In this document: one piece after another, positions 25,310 to 37,189 of the stretch
Layout of the letters: each line of letters starts with the position of its first letter
Numbering within the stretch: the first letter of the stretch is position 1
Made by a program: the position numbers and the translations under genes
NCBI GenBank assembly: GCA_037693485.1
Contig: CM075354.1
Coordinates: forward strand, 96,283,001 to 96,347,000
Length of the DNA stretch: 64,000 bases
Reading direction: 5' to 3'
Source: Kitagawia praeruptora
Lineage: Eukaryota; Streptophyta; Magnoliopsida; Apiales; Apiaceae
The notes under the pieces: model-generated
The model's input: the letters and a program-made list of their open reading frames with translations, nothing else
Told to the model about the DNA's origin: nothing
The model's database searches: none

Positions 25310-25974
25310 GATGCATCCGTCCAGCCCGTATGGCTTTTAACTGAGCCCGTATGGCTGATTCGACTGAGCCCGTATGGCTAATTCAACTGAGCCCGTATGG
25401 CTATTAAACTGAGCCCGTATGGCTAATAATTTGATCCGTCTGACACTACTAACTTGCCCGTCTGGCTACTACTGTGCGCATCTCGTTCTGCATGGCTTTC
25501 TGCCACTCTATCTTGTTTTCTGCCTTCAGCAAGCTTCTCCATCATCGCCTCGTCTTCCTCGGCAGCCCCATACTACACATGCATCCTATACTATACATGC
25601 AGTTTTGCCACCATCCTTCTGCAACGTCTACCTGAAACTATCACTCTGCGCCTCCACCACCAGCGGTGGTTAGGCCCACCACCAGCGGCGGCTTCACCAC
25701 CACCTGGCGGCAGAACAACAAAACCTCGCTCTAATACCAAATGTAGAAAATAAAATGTATATATGTTAGAAACCATTTCACCCAAAACCTTAAGGTGTTG
25801 GGGAAGGCCCTTTCAAGGATCTTATACTCATATATATTTAACATTCTTGCTAACGAATTCAGACTCCTATAATCTCTCAATTACCATTGACCAAATCATG
25901 TTGACATATCAACACTTTATTTCTATAACTAGAATATCAGGATATATGTTTGAATTAAACAAAATATCCCAACA
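25310..25974 (-). mobile_element. TRIM-3: partial TRIM-like element (one LTR plus interior)
   Basis: Read on the minus strand, an LTR-like block 25974-25742 starts TGTTGGGATATTTTG and ends TTCTACA, then TTGGTATTAGAGC (25728-25740) resembles the initiator-Met primer site. The interior contains a segment like that of TRIM-2 (ATGCATGTGTAGTATGGGGC) and an array of GCCATACGGGCT units (25320-25470 in the opposite sense). A purine tract AAGGGAGAGAA lies at about 25288-25298, but no second LTR follows, so the 3' LTR is lost or diverged. No coding region. Confidence 0.7.
25320..25475 (-). repeat. GCCATACGGGCT motif array in TRIM-3
   Basis: Five near-identical units AGCCCGTATGGC (plus strand) at about 25324, 25343, 25366, 25390 and 25412, plus weaker ones to 25465, are spaced about 19-24 bp. 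The same 12-mer in the opposite sense fills the interior of TRIM-2 at 44820-45270. Confidence 0.9.
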
Positions 25975-27150
25975 AATATAATATTTTGGTTGGTCTTCAC
26001 ACTTTGTGGTTGGATTTTTTTTGTTATTTATGTGCATATTGATATAGATATTTGTTGAGTTATTTCTTTGTACATGATTATCTGACATGTACATTTGGAA
26101 TTGAAAAATCTAAGAAAAACTATGGAAATAAGGCTTGTGGTATTAAAAAACCGAGCTTGGTTATCAAGGTTATTGAAAGTTTATTGATCCTACTCGGATG
26201 TAACTAATTTTGTAAATTCTAAGCTTGTTAGATGGAAGGAATCACCGATCATGACTACGAAGGAATCAGGCGAAAGCTTCACAGTGATCCCCATCTTTAG
26301 TTTAGTTTGTACCTATAATCCATTGACCTGATTTTGATATAGTATAGTTACCATATTTTTGTCAAAAGTTAGACCAAGCTTTGTATCACATATCTTGAGT
26401 GTCATTTAAGATTGAACATAAAACTATGAATTCCATGTCTCTATAACAATAATAGATTATCAATTTAAATAGGGTGTCTCATTGGTTATAAATAATTTAT
26501 ATAACATGCATATATACATGCGTATACATATATGTATATTAATCTATGTTAATGTTGTAAATTTATTGGTATAAAGAGCTTACCAAGGATGCTGTAAGTT
26601 CAAGTTCTTGATTCTTCCTCTGCTATTGCTGGAATCCGTTGATGTTGTTGTTCAAGTTCTTGATTCTCCTTGCGGTTGAAATTCCTCTGTTGTTGTTAGA
26701 ATCGGTTATTGTTGCTGTTAACACCACCTTTTCTATTTAGTATTAGATAATCCTTTATATGTATGATTTAAATTAATTTAAGAAAATATTCATTTTTTTC
26801 TTCTTTTTAAAAAAAGTTGAGTTATGATATTTCTTTTTAAAAAAATAAAATACATTATTTAACATGTTTTTAAATAACATGGAAAATATCAGGTTGTGTA
26901 AAAATTAATTTATGTTTTTTAAAAATTAATTATTTGTAAACAAAAACAGAACTTTGAAAATGCATTATTTAATTATTTTAACTATTTAACTGGCACTAAT
27001 TGAGATTCGCATTAGCTTTCCAGTTGACTTGTTTTACATACAAAAGAGTACATCTTATGTTACTACCTTTGCATTAGATGTTAATTATAATATAATATAA
27101 TCTTTTATAATTTAATCTTTTAAAATATAATATAATCTTAATATAATCTG
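25975..27150. other. AT-rich intergenic DNA, no gene seen
   Basis: I see no supported exon or element boundary. A short direct repeat with TCAAGTTCTTGATTC lies near 26600 and 26653. Confidence 0.5.
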
Positions 27151-27155
27151 GCTGT

Positions 27156-27436
27156 TGATTTAATTTAATATTATATCCATCCAATGGTGATTATTTTTTT
27201 CGCGATAGTATAGCCAACCAAATATACACCTTATGCTTAAATATAAATTTATAATATAATATAATCTTAATATAATTTTGACCGTGGATTTAATTTAATA
27301 TCATATCCATCCAACGGTGGTTATTATTTTTGCGGTAGTATAGCCAACCAAATATCCACCTGATTTAATTTAATATCATATCCATCCAACGGTGGTTATT
27401 ATTTTCGCGATAGTATAGCCAACTAAATATCCACCT
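27156..27436. repeat. Three-copy repeat, unit about 74 bp
   Basis: GATTTAATTTAATATCATATCC...CCAACCAAATATCCACC is present at about 27156, 27288 and 27362. The last two copies are directly adjacent; the first is separated by AT-rich filler that is itself partly repeated. No coding sense. Confidence 0.8.
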
Positions 27437-28076
27437 TATACTTATTATATATAGGATATAAATTGGTTGAATTAATAATGTAAGTTGAAGTCCGGGCCTT
27501 GGTTGTTTCCACGTTAAATTCGTGTTTGTTCTTATTTTGATTTTATATATAGAATTGATAAGAAGTAGAAGTGATACTTGAATAAGGGGTGATGGGGTAA
27601 TATTGGATTTTGTTAACTAATCATTGTGTAGTCCCCATAATAAAATAGAATATGATTCGAGAACCATTATGTATATACCACACACCTGATGTTTGTGTAC
27701 ATATATTTTCTTTTTTAATGTAGACTTTATTCACTTCTTTCACAATATATATATATTTAAATTTCTTACAAAAAATAAAGCATGGTGGGCTAATGCCAAG
27801 CACATAGTAAAAAACCAAAAAGCAAAAATCTAACAAATTAAAGTTCTCGTCTTACTTGGGGCAAAAATACTCATAAGTCCAAAAGTCGGTCAATTGGTCT
27901 ACGATTCATTATTGGAAATTAAAAGTTTTAGTGCAACAAAATTTAGAAAGAGAAAAAAAATTGCAGAATTTGAATGTAAATCTCACACACCAGATAAATT
28001 AAATGAGATACCCATCATTCTTTATTTCTCACTTCTACTGACCACTTGGCTGGAGAGCTTGGATTTGGCCCTCAGC

Positions 28077-28538
28077 TTATGGAGAAATCATATAGGGGTT
28101 GAGGACTCTATTGAATCGCTGTGTAAGCGACAAGTCGTTGATGTCCACACGAACAAATTTTAGTGGTGGCTCATTAGCTACCGGAGGGCGGGTGAAGTTT
28201 AGTGTCCCAAATCGAGGTACACTTCCACAAGCAGGTACCATGGTTACCAGTGGTGGTGATAGTGATGACGTTGTTGAAGGAGAATCCTTAGCACTTCCAC
28301 CTGAAGAGGAAGAATCCCTACCGCCCTTTATCCTCCTCCCACCTTGGGTCCAGAACCTGTTGCAGTTCTTGCAGATGTAGCGAGGCTGAGATGTTTTATG
28401 GTTATTGAAGTAGCAAAACCTAGTCTTCATTGAATCACATCTTGGGCACTTCGGGTTTGGATCTGGCTTGATCTCGACCTTCCCCTTTGAATTTGAATGT
28501 GAAGGCCGCTGTTGCTCATATCTGTTTTCTCCTTCCAT
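28077..28538 (-). CDS. Dof-type zinc finger transcription factor, small
   Basis: A single uninterrupted frame of 153 residues. Residues about 32-60 form the Dof C2C2 finger: CPRC, 21 residues, then CKNC, with FCYFNN, SQPRY and FWTQGG around it, as in plant-specific Dof proteins that bind AAAG-core DNA in the nucleus. The N-terminus is short, and the tail is Ser-rich ([19 protein letters not shown]) followed by a segment with no motif I recognise. At 153 residues it is shorter than many Dof proteins. The downstream basic stretch after GG is reduced (GGRRIKGG), so DNA contacts may differ. Start chosen at the first ATG before the finger. A decayed 3' copy lies at 11300-11720. It is one of the few genes here without an obvious lesion. 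Confidence 0.85.
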   Translation of the reverse strand: MEGENRYEQQRPSHSNSKGKVEIKPDPNPKCPRCDSMKTRFCYFNNHKTSQPRYICKNCNRFWTQGGRRIKGGRDSSSSGGSAKDSPSTTSSLSPPLVTMVPACGSVPRFGTLNFTRPPVANEPPLKFVRVDINDLSLTQRFNRVLNPYMISP

Positions 28539-28847
28539 CCCTATGTTCTTCCCCGTTTATTCTTTCCTTGGACAATGGTTGTGGCTCAACTATATGTTGT
28601 CAATTTATAAGGGGAATTTTTTTAAAAAGCCTTGTGCATGTGAGCTGTAAACCAGTACATTGACAACCGATTTTAGGAATAACAATTTATTATGAGTATT
28701 ATGTTGATATACCACTTATCCTTCTTAATACTATCTTAATATATATAGCCTCTGTGCTCTCTTGTAGAAGGTTCTAGAAAATTTGTGATTTATAAAATTT
28801 GTTGTGAGAATGAAGATTTTTCGCAACATTCTCGCAAAAGAAGAAAT

Positions 28848-29480
28848 ATAGGAGAACCTTTTCCTTAAAAGAACATATCATTATTTTTTGTGAAGCATTT
28901 TTTTAATTTTTAAGAATAAAATATTCAGGACAATAAAGAATATACATAAATTTTATTTATATCCATACCATATGAGTAATAATTTTTCATTGCAAGAAAA
29001 ACAATTTCAAAGACCGCTTTTCAACCGTTGTCTGTCAGAATAGTTTCCCGTTGACTATTGAGCCGTCACACACGGGGAATAAAACCTTTGTATGAGATAA
29101 TTGACACAACTGAATTCTCCCGTTAAAAAAATTTGACACACCTGTTTATAAACCATTATACTGGTAGTATCTATACAACGTGTGTTTGATTGTATCAAAG
29201 ACGGCGGCTCAATAGACAACACCCTATAGACAAAACGCTTGAAAAGTGATGTCCGACTTGTTTCTGCTGTAGTGATTTTGAACGGTTTGTTATTTTATTG
29301 GTGTTGTGCCAAAGCAAATTAACAACGGTTTGTGACTGAAAAAGATGTTGTATGAAGCTCTACTAGCATTGTTTTATTACATATGGTACTAGGGTTTAGT
29401 TTTTAAATCACGTTGTTGTTAAGGACTTAACACAACGGTTTGTGCTGTTTGCATTCTTGTGTTTAATTGTTTTGGCACAA
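28848..29480. other. CACTA-type subterminal debris
   Basis: 28848-28900 repeats a block of the segmental duplication (near 35960-36020: AATATAGGAGAACC). From about 28985 the sequence has ACAACGGTTTGTG / CAACCGTTGT units at several points to 29450, and GCTGTAGTG, a CACTA right-end motif, at about 29268. This looks like the subterminal zone of an old CACTA element, possibly the one that carried the peptidase gene at 29854-30750. Ends are too decayed to assign. Confidence 0.4.
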
Positions 29481-29853
29481 TGGTTAGTTTTTGAGGCAAA
29501 ACATTTGTGTAGCAAAAGGTGGAATTATAATATAATTGCTTTGCATTACACAAAGCCTTTCAAACACAATCAAACTTTCCGAAACCTAAAAAACCAACCA
29601 GAACATTTATACCAGATACTAATACCATCCAAAAACCAACAAGCATAATATATATGTATACACCAAGTACCATTCGATAACTACTACATCATTCAGAATT
29701 CCATCCAAAGAACAAAAGATTCAAAATTTCCACTAGTTAACCTTAACAAAATCAATATAAGTAGTATACGTTCGCAAAATAAACCTGAGTCGAATGACGC
29801 TTCATTAAAAATTTGGCAAAGTCCGTCTTTATCTCGTTGATGTCATCTTCACC

Positions 29854-30750
29854 CTAAGCCATGTCGCCTCTATGGATCCACTGAAAACAAATAGATTTTT
29901 ATAAGGCAAATGTGGTAGTAGTAAACACAAAGTTGTTTAACAGAAACCATTGCTCATGAAAATCACACCTTGGCTGCGAAGTCAAGATCCTTGTCAAAAC
30001 AGATTTCCTTCAAGTATCTCATGACAAAGAGGCCACAGTCCATGATCCCAGTCTGCAAAGGAACTCCCTGAAAATACAATATGTGAAATTAAGTACTCAT
30101 TTTACTTTTTTTTTTAACCGGAAATTAAGAATTCAATTATTACCGCCATATTCTCCCATATAATTTTCTTCCTTGTAACCTTCTTCAGGCTCTCCTTGTA
30201 CATCTTTATGGAACTATAACAAAATAGTATAAATCATTAAAAATACATTTCCCCTAAATTTTACTAAGTAAAGAGTAAATATAAGAAGTTTAGAAAATTG
30301 GCTCACTTGTCAACAACCTCTACCCATTCCCCACTAGCAATGCGATGTTTAAGAGGGTCCATGTGGTAGACTATCTTTGTCGTCGGAACAACAACGGTCA
30401 ATGACCAGTGATTCCTATGAAAGCATGAATAGATACGATATTATACAGTCAAATATTAGATTAAAAATCACATTACAATTTACACATAAAAAGTGAGAAG
30501 AGCTTACACATCATTATAAGGAATAAGGAAGTATTGCCCATCCTTAGCATTCATAAATCGGATAGCAAGCGCACGTGACCTCCTTGCAGTGCCACATCCA
30601 ATGGCGCCAACCATGCTGTGATCCACAAAAGCTACTATATCACACATTTTATTCTTCTTCACATTTTCATACAAGAAGCTGCATACAAATTCAAGCAATA
30701 GTTGACAAATAGGAGACCCTCTTATTCCTGTTGGCACGTTCTTTCGTTCT
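29854..30750 (-). CDS. Ulp1-like C48 peptidase domain of a CACTA-type element, C-terminal exons
   Basis: Five exons read cleanly on the minus strand: 30508-30750, 30307-30414, 30144-30213, 29969-30067 and 29854-29880 with a TAG stop. They encode RFMNAKDGQYFLIPYNDV, then NHWSLTVVVP with the catalytic His, YHMDPLK with the Asp, and LQTGIMDCGLFVMRY with the Gln and Cys of a Ulp1/SENP cysteine peptidase. Splice sites are GT-AG and phases agree among these exons. Such peptidase genes are common passengers of plant CACTA and Mutator elements. The preceding exon appears to be 35672-35772, separated by CACTA-B, and its phase does not fit cleanly in my reading. Whether it is expressed is unknown. Confidence 0.7.
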
Positions 30751-31366
30751 CTGAAAAAGAAAATACACTACACCATATATGGCCTTCGGTAACCAAAAAA
30801 TTATGTTACCTTAGGGTGCTAAAATGTTACTATAGACCCATTTTTGGGCTAAGGTAACATAAATTATAAGTTACAATTTTCGATGTTACCCTAGGGTACC
30901 TAAGGTAACATATTTCACCCCTAGGGTAACATGCCATATCGGTTACCTTAGAGGTCTACTGTAACATAAAAATGACATATTTCAACATAAAATTCGGTTA
31001 CCTTAGGGTGCTTCAATTTTTTAAAAAAAGTGGGGCCACCAGTGGGCCCCACTACTGGGCCCCACCTATGGACCCCACCTGTGCCCCCTATTTTTTAACC
31101 ATGCTAATGTAACACTTTAACAGGCTAATGTAACACTTTACCAAAAAACAATTGAACAGCACCTTTTTAAAAGTATACAATCCCAAAATACCATTCAACC
31201 ACAATGAACCACAAAGAGATCAATCTCAACATCCAAACAAACTTATAAATTCTAATTCAACATCCAAACAAAACAAACTAATTTAACATCCGAATTAGAA
31301 GATAAAAGCTAGTTAACATCCATAACATAAGTACTTTTACATCCCAATTCTAAGTTAAATAATGTA

Positions 31367-31618
31367 CTAGAAGCTTAAACTTAGAAAGCAGTGATAGTAG
31401 AAGCTACTGCCTCCAGTGATAGGTGTACCATCATCAGCTTCACTTGTAGCAATTGCACACAACTTCTCGACATCAACTGTGATATCCGGGTTGGCCTCTC
31501 CAAGTGTTTTAAGTGCAAATGCCAAGTTTAGTTGCATCTTCTGTTCAAATTCTGATTCGAGGACTCTCTTGACTCTCCATAGATGGTCAAGATGACTTAC
31601 AGTGGCATCAAATGTTGT
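31367..31618 (-). pseudogene. Unidentified exon-like segment inside CACTA-B
   Basis: An open frame of 84 codons follows a plausible AG acceptor (about 31619) and ends in TAG. It includes HLDHLWRVKRVLESEFEQ and LNLAFALKTLGEANPDITV. The composition and the acceptor look like a real terminal exon of a host gene, but I do not recognise the family. It lies downstream of the VPS53 exons in the same orientation. Confidence 0.45.
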
Positions 31619-32042
31619 CTATCAATAAAGGACCAAGTAAAATAAAGCAGATTTAGTAGGATTTATTCTCAAGAGGTAAGAACATTGGATATGAACGTAT
31701 AATCAGATGCTTGAGTATTAGAACTATCAAAGTATAACGCAAGTCTGAAAGTGAAGCTTACCTACAAATACTCCATTCACATATGCATGTAAAGCATGCA
31801 ACATAATATAAACAAATTTATCATCTTCAGACTGCAGTGAAGAAAATAGTCTCTTAATGGCATGTCAAATGCAAAAAGAGATTTTCAGGAACTAAGTATA
31901 CGTTGAAACTTGAAGCTAAAAAACACAACCTATTTTGATACTAAACAAGCTTTGCTACAGCAACGATTACCCCTTCTGTAATAAGAAGCCAATAAGTAGG
32001 TCTGAATATTTTTGTACCATAAACTCTAACATATGATTCAAA

Positions 32043-32163
32043 TCCAATAGAGTACCTTTCTGTCTTCCTCCGGTTGACACATAATAACCTTCACAGTCCA
32101 GTCACTAACCAGCTTCTGAAGCTCAACTAAGATCCCTGGCTTCTTTGCTTCAGATAACATCTG
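32043..32163 (-). pseudogene. Second unidentified exon-like segment inside CACTA-B
   Basis: Between a CAG acceptor side (about 32163) and a GTACT donor it reads AKKPGILVELQKLVSDW and PEEDRK. It does not continue VPS53 after its LARQ exon. I do not recognise it; it may come from the same donor as 31367-31618. Confidence 0.45.
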
Positions 32164-32589
32164 GCAGTAACAGATGAACAGAATGTTAAAGTTTGCCCAG
32201 TAAAAGAACACAATAAGGTACTTCTTTACCAACATCTCCATGGGCCAGGGCAGTAAACACAGACAAGAATGTAGTACGAATCATCAAATTTACATGATTT
32301 AGCTTGGATATTAAAAATTCCCAACAGAGATTTACAAACAAGATATATCTGACTTGATAATTAACTTAAACATAATAAACATAGCTCTAGAAGAAACAAC
32401 AGATATGATGTAGATCTGGAAGAAACAACAAATATCATTAAGTTGAGACATATATCTGCAAGGCTATCCAAGTCCCAATTTTATACATACAATGTTGCCA
32501 AGTCGGGCTATATTATACTCAGATAAACAGAACAATAAAGATCACACTCATTCTTAAAGACATATATAATTCTCTATATGCTATCTCAC

Positions 32590-33485
32590 CTGTCTTGCAA
32601 GGGAGGGAATATCTAGAAGAATAGTCTTCACAGCCTGTGTATCTAACAACATCTGCAAAAAAAAAAACAAAGAAAATTTCATACGGTAAGTGCAGCTCAA
32701 CCCATCCTCGTGGATCAAACCACCATAATTAGCATAGCACTAGTTAACAATACGGATAAATAATCATTTCACGATATTAAAAATATAAACAGCTAGCAGA
32801 CATCTCTGTAATTTTCTTTTAACAAGGAAAAGGAGTGATCTTGGTCAAGACGTGCTGCGCCCCAGTTTCTGATATTTGTTTGCACTTAAAAATATTCTGG
32901 TAGAAGTGTGGACCAAGACAAGATGCAAGCTGCAATATTAATGAAAAAAATTAGTACACTGAACACACCAAAAAAAAAAGTAACAATCAATAGTCACTGA
33001 GAGTAATCAAGAATGGATGATAAGTTGATAACACATAGGATTTTTAAGTTGGAATTGAAAAATAAAATATATCTGAGTTGGCTTTTAAACACAATTATCT
33101 GACAATAATACAAATTAACGGAAAAGCATTACGTGAAAGCATTGAATAAAAAATCACATGAAATTTCGCAATCACCTTGTCCAAGAAAAACTAGAAAATA
33201 AATGGGAGAAAGTAGGCTTCCGAGTGCAGGAATACTACTCGAAAGGATCAAATTTATTCCATTTACATACCTGAATGAAAATGAACCAACTAATTTAGTT
33301 ATTCAACTATGTAGTTAATCTGTTAATTCAGCCATCAAAAATACAACTTACTCTGATTGGTCACTAACACTTTCAAGTGTCGCCCACGGCACACGGGTCA
33401 TTGCAGCCATTTCAGTATCAAACTTAGATTCGAGTCCATGTACTAATGTCACCAGAGCTTTCGTTATAACTGCGGAGAATTCATC
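32590..33485 (-). pseudogene. VPS53: VPS53 exon fragments in CACTA-B
   Basis: Four consecutive exons of plant VPS53 lie in order on the minus strand: 33352-33485 (FSAVITKALVTLVHGLE; MTRVPWATLESV), 33176-33270 (YVNGIN; LGSLLSPIYF), about 32853-32929 (LASCLGPHFYQNIFKCKQI), and 32590-32652 (MLLDTQAVKTILLDIPSLAR). Introns keep GT/AG borders. The second exon has an extra base that shifts the frame before the expected FFLDK, and the third exon's donor side looks damaged (GCAGCACGTC). VPS53 is a subunit of the GARP complex at the trans-Golgi; only a middle portion is here, so this is a captured, broken fragment. Confidence 0.87.
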
Positions 33486-36400
33486 CTTCACAAATGCATG
33501 TCATTTATTAAACTTGCAGGAAACAGAAATAAATATTTTTTTCTGAGTGAAGCTTATGCAACATAAATAAATATCAGTAAAATGTGTAGCAGTAGTAGTT
33601 CAATACAAAATGTCAATGCAATTTTTAGTTTTTAGTTAACCTCTCTTATTTTTGAGTATTGATATATTTCAGGTATATGATGTTCAAAGTAATAAGCGCT
33701 ACCTACCTTAGGTGAGTACGTACTTAGGAGCATTAACCCCTTTACGAAAAACAAGAGTGTCTTCATATCAAAATTGATTTGTTAATACAAGATTACATCA
33801 CTATCAGAACAAATGCATATTTACGAGAATTAAAAATTAAAATATATCTGAAGGTAAAGACTTTCAATTAAATAATTCTGAATCATGTTCTCTAGAAGAT
33901 ATACGTTACTGCAATATAGCTCTACACCTCAGATTTCACATTAAATAAGATAATTGTACTGATTCAAACTGATAATATTTAGTGAAACACTGACTAGTGA
34001 ACATGATGCTTAAGAATGAAAAGTTATGTGTACCACATCATAACACTTATACCTTAAATATGGCCTGTATGTTATCCCACCAACAACTATGTTACGTCTG
34101 ATGAGCATTACCGATTTATGACTTCTGCAACAGACAATTTGAAAAAGTAAGTGTCACTGAAACACAGAGAAATACCCAAAGCACTGGTAGTTACAGGAAG
34201 CTCATGAATATGATTCCTGGTCCCTATAATTCCTCTGCATTCTAGAACCAAATTGAATTTCCGCATACATATTCAACCAATGTGAGGGTAACATTCACCA
34301 GAAAATATATTTTACAAAAATCATAAGAGGCTGAAATTTAAAACAAACATAAATAACCATATATTGACAGCTAAATGATACATATACATATAGTACATGG
34401 TAGGAGTAGGACACAACAAAATGAGAAATTAGTGTAAATAGTGAAGAAAGCAAAATCGTAAATTATCATTAATTATACATCAGGCACACGATCGAAAATT
34501 CAATCAGATGATATGTGTACATCTGTATACATTACCTTGAGGAAGAAGGGTAGAACTGAAGCGCTTACGATTTCTCGAAACAACAGGTTCCTAATAAAAT
34601 AAAAGACAGAAGCAACGACAAGAAACATAGAAATAATCAAAGCAACAATAAAATCAAACAGTAGAGTTCGATTAGATGAAATTGAAGTGAATGATATTTA
34701 AGTAATTGACCTTAAAATGAAGAACCAAATTCCAAATTCAAAGAACCAAAGCCTCGATTGAAGAATTAAAGGTCCAAACCCTCGACCCCTCAAATCATTT
34801 CACCTGTGTTTGTAATTTGAAACCTAAGTAATTGAATCCCTAACAAGTCTTAGTTGCACATACGAAAGTGAGAGAGTGAATTTGGAAGCAAGTGAGATAG
34901 TGAATTTGGAAGCCAAAGTGAAAGAAAGATGTATCGAGAGAGTAAGAGGGAGGGAGTTGTGAAAATTTGGGGAGGGAGTTGTGAAAATTTGGGCAGAAAA
35001 GTTGCCGCTCCAGTGATTGATATTGTGCCGCTCTTATAATCTGCTTTCATTTTTTCATCAGATATATTGTTACAATTTTTTTAAAAAAATTGATTAATTA
35101 TTTTATTAAATAAACATGAAGTATTTATTAAAAAAATTGATATTTTTTTATAAAAATTGTTTTATTCGATTTTTTTAAAAAAAATTGGAGAATAAGTATT
35201 AACAAATTGTTAAAAAAATCTGTACAAAAAAATTCTAAAAAAATTACCATTTCTGAAAAAAATTATTTTTAAAAAAATTTATATTAAAAAATAAATAATT
35301 TTCTAACTCATTTTATAAAAAATTAACAAATTTTAAAAACTAAATTTATTTAAAGAATTTAAAAAAAATTCAAAAAAAAATTATATTAGATGAAAAGAGT
35401 TGGCATGGCCAACTCTAATGTAACACGTACATATTTATGTTACATGCTTCAACACTTTCTAGCAACTGTAACATCATATTTTTAGCTAAGGTAACATAAA
35501 AAATACAATGTTACCTCACGATGTAAGTAGTATAGCTAAGGTAGGGGTAACATTTCTTCAGTAGGGGTTACGGTAGGCCTTATATGGTGTAGTGATAAAA
35601 GCACGTCAAAACAAGGTAAAAACATGACAAATACATAAATTAAGCAAACTATCATTGTAAAAATCTTTTACCTTTGGACTACACAACAACGGGGTACTGC
35701 TTGTGTTCCCCGCCACTATTAGATTTCTCGGCCAAGCTATGAAAGAGCCTACTTCTTCTTGCACAGTAACAACACTACACCATGAAAGGCTTACGGTAAC
35801 ATTCGTAGGCCCGAAATATATTGCCTTAGGCCCAAAAAACCCCAAAGGCAACATTTAGTTGGTGTTGCTATTTTAGCCATTGCCTTTGGGGTCAAAACCA
35901 ACATTCATTATTTTTAATATTATACATTCATTTTGGTGGTATTGCTATTTTTAAAGAAAAGAAATATATAAGAAATATAGGAGAACCTTTTTCTTAAAAG
36001 AACATATCATTATTTTTTGTGAAGGATTTTTTGTAATATTTTCGAGCACTTGAAAGTCTAAAAAATGATAAAATAGCATTAATGAATAGATTATACTTAT
36101 TAAAATTACTACATTTAAAGTGTTGTATTTCATACATATAAGATAATATAGTTCTATCGCAGCAGAAATTATGATTTACAGATATAATCAAAATTTTACC
36201 TATCAACTAACTATTTAGGGCTTACATAATCAACATTATTTATTTATTGATATATGCTCCCTTTGAATAGTTTTTATGCTGGTTTTGTGGTGCGCATGCA
36301 TAGTTTTTTGTTTTGCTAGGTGATAAGGAGGTATTGCAATCTTCATAAAATGTTCATTACTTTAACTTTTCACCTATGCATTTATAGACTTCATGCTTAG

Positions 36401-36842
36401 TTGCTTGAGAGTTATATGCCTCCTCTTAACCCATAGTCAAGTCCCAATATTTTTTTTGTCAGAAGGAGAGTGTTTAATTATAAATAAATCGAAGGTACAA
36501 CATTTGAGCAAATTTGATAATTGTTTTCTTTAATAGAAGTTTATCATCTAATTGAAAATCTATTTTTAATTTTTTTTTAGAAAATGGTTGAATTAATTAA
36601 TAAAAAATTATAATTTTTTTTTTTCCATAAGGTCACTAAAAGAGTAACCTTGTGCATGGAATACTTTTAGGAAGATATTTCACTTGTCCATTTTCCTCGT
36701 TCGGTAGTCGTCATGTTAGCCCGCAGAGCCCGAGCACCCCAGGCCCTAAGACCCTATAGGACCCTCGGTGCTCGACGGCCGTTTTGCTCGGTCGATAGTC
36801 ATCATGCAAGTCCCGAGAACCCTATGACATGCCCCAGGCCCC
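33150..36842. repeat. Segmental duplication, copy 2 (partner 1-4287)
   Basis: This is the direct-orientation partner of the window's first 4.29 kb, containing the right half of CACTA-B, the flank, the exon fragment 35672-35772 and the CACTA terminus at 35773. It lacks the hAT MITE of copy 1. Here the left end is not a true boundary because copy 1 is cut by the window edge. Confidence 0.93.
35672..35772 (-). pseudogene. Upstream exon fragment of the Ulp1-type gene (copy 2)
   Basis: It reads VGSFIAWPRNLIV to a GTAAAAG donor. The intron that follows on the minus strand is interrupted by CACTA-B at 35594 and resumes at 30762 with TTCTTTTTCAG, the acceptor of exon 30508-30750. The 5' side is broken by a CACTA terminus (CACTACACCATGAAAGGC) at 35773. 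Confidence 0.55.
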
Positions 36843-37166
36843 CAAAGACCCTATAGAGGCCCCGGGCACACCAAGGCACCCGTAGGCTCACATAGGCACC
36901 TCGGCGCCCGACTACCATTTTGCTCGGTCGGTAGCCCGAGCACTCTAAGAGATGCCCCACCCCGGCCAGGCCCCCAAAGACTTTATAGAGGCCCCGAGCA
37001 CACCAAGGCACCCGTAGGCTCACATAGACACCTCGGCGTCTGGTGGCCGTTTTGCTTGGTCGTTATTCGTCAAGCGAGCCCGTGCACCCCAAAAGATTCT
37101 CCAGGCCTCCAATGACCGTAAAGAGGGACCCCGAGCACACCAAGACATCCGTAGACACCTCGGCGC
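36700..37166. repeat. GC-richer tandem repeat, unit about 130 bp
   Basis: CACCTCGGCG recurs at 36897, 37029 and 37156, with a related ACCCTCGGTG near 36762, and units contain CACACCAAGGCACCCGTAGG. Three to four degenerate copies are present. The equivalent in the first duplication copy is shorter and split by the hAT MITE. Confidence 0.85.
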
Positions 37167-37189
37167 CTGATAATTTTACAAGTAAAAAA

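Larger units (their letters stand above)
30766..35594. mobile_element. CACTA-B: complete Pack-type CACTA element, 4829 bp
   Basis: The left end CACTACACCATATATGGCC and the complement of the right end, CACTACACCATATAAGGCC, form the inverted repeat. ATA flanks both sides (30763-30765, 35595-35597). Subterminal units CTAAGGTAACAT / ATGTTACCTTAGGG cluster at 30780-31020 and 35410-35570. No transposase is visible; instead it carries exons of VPS53 and at least two unidentified exon-like segments, all on the minus strand. It sits in an apparent intron of the Ulp1-type gene. Its right half is duplicated at 1-2459. Confidence 0.9.
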
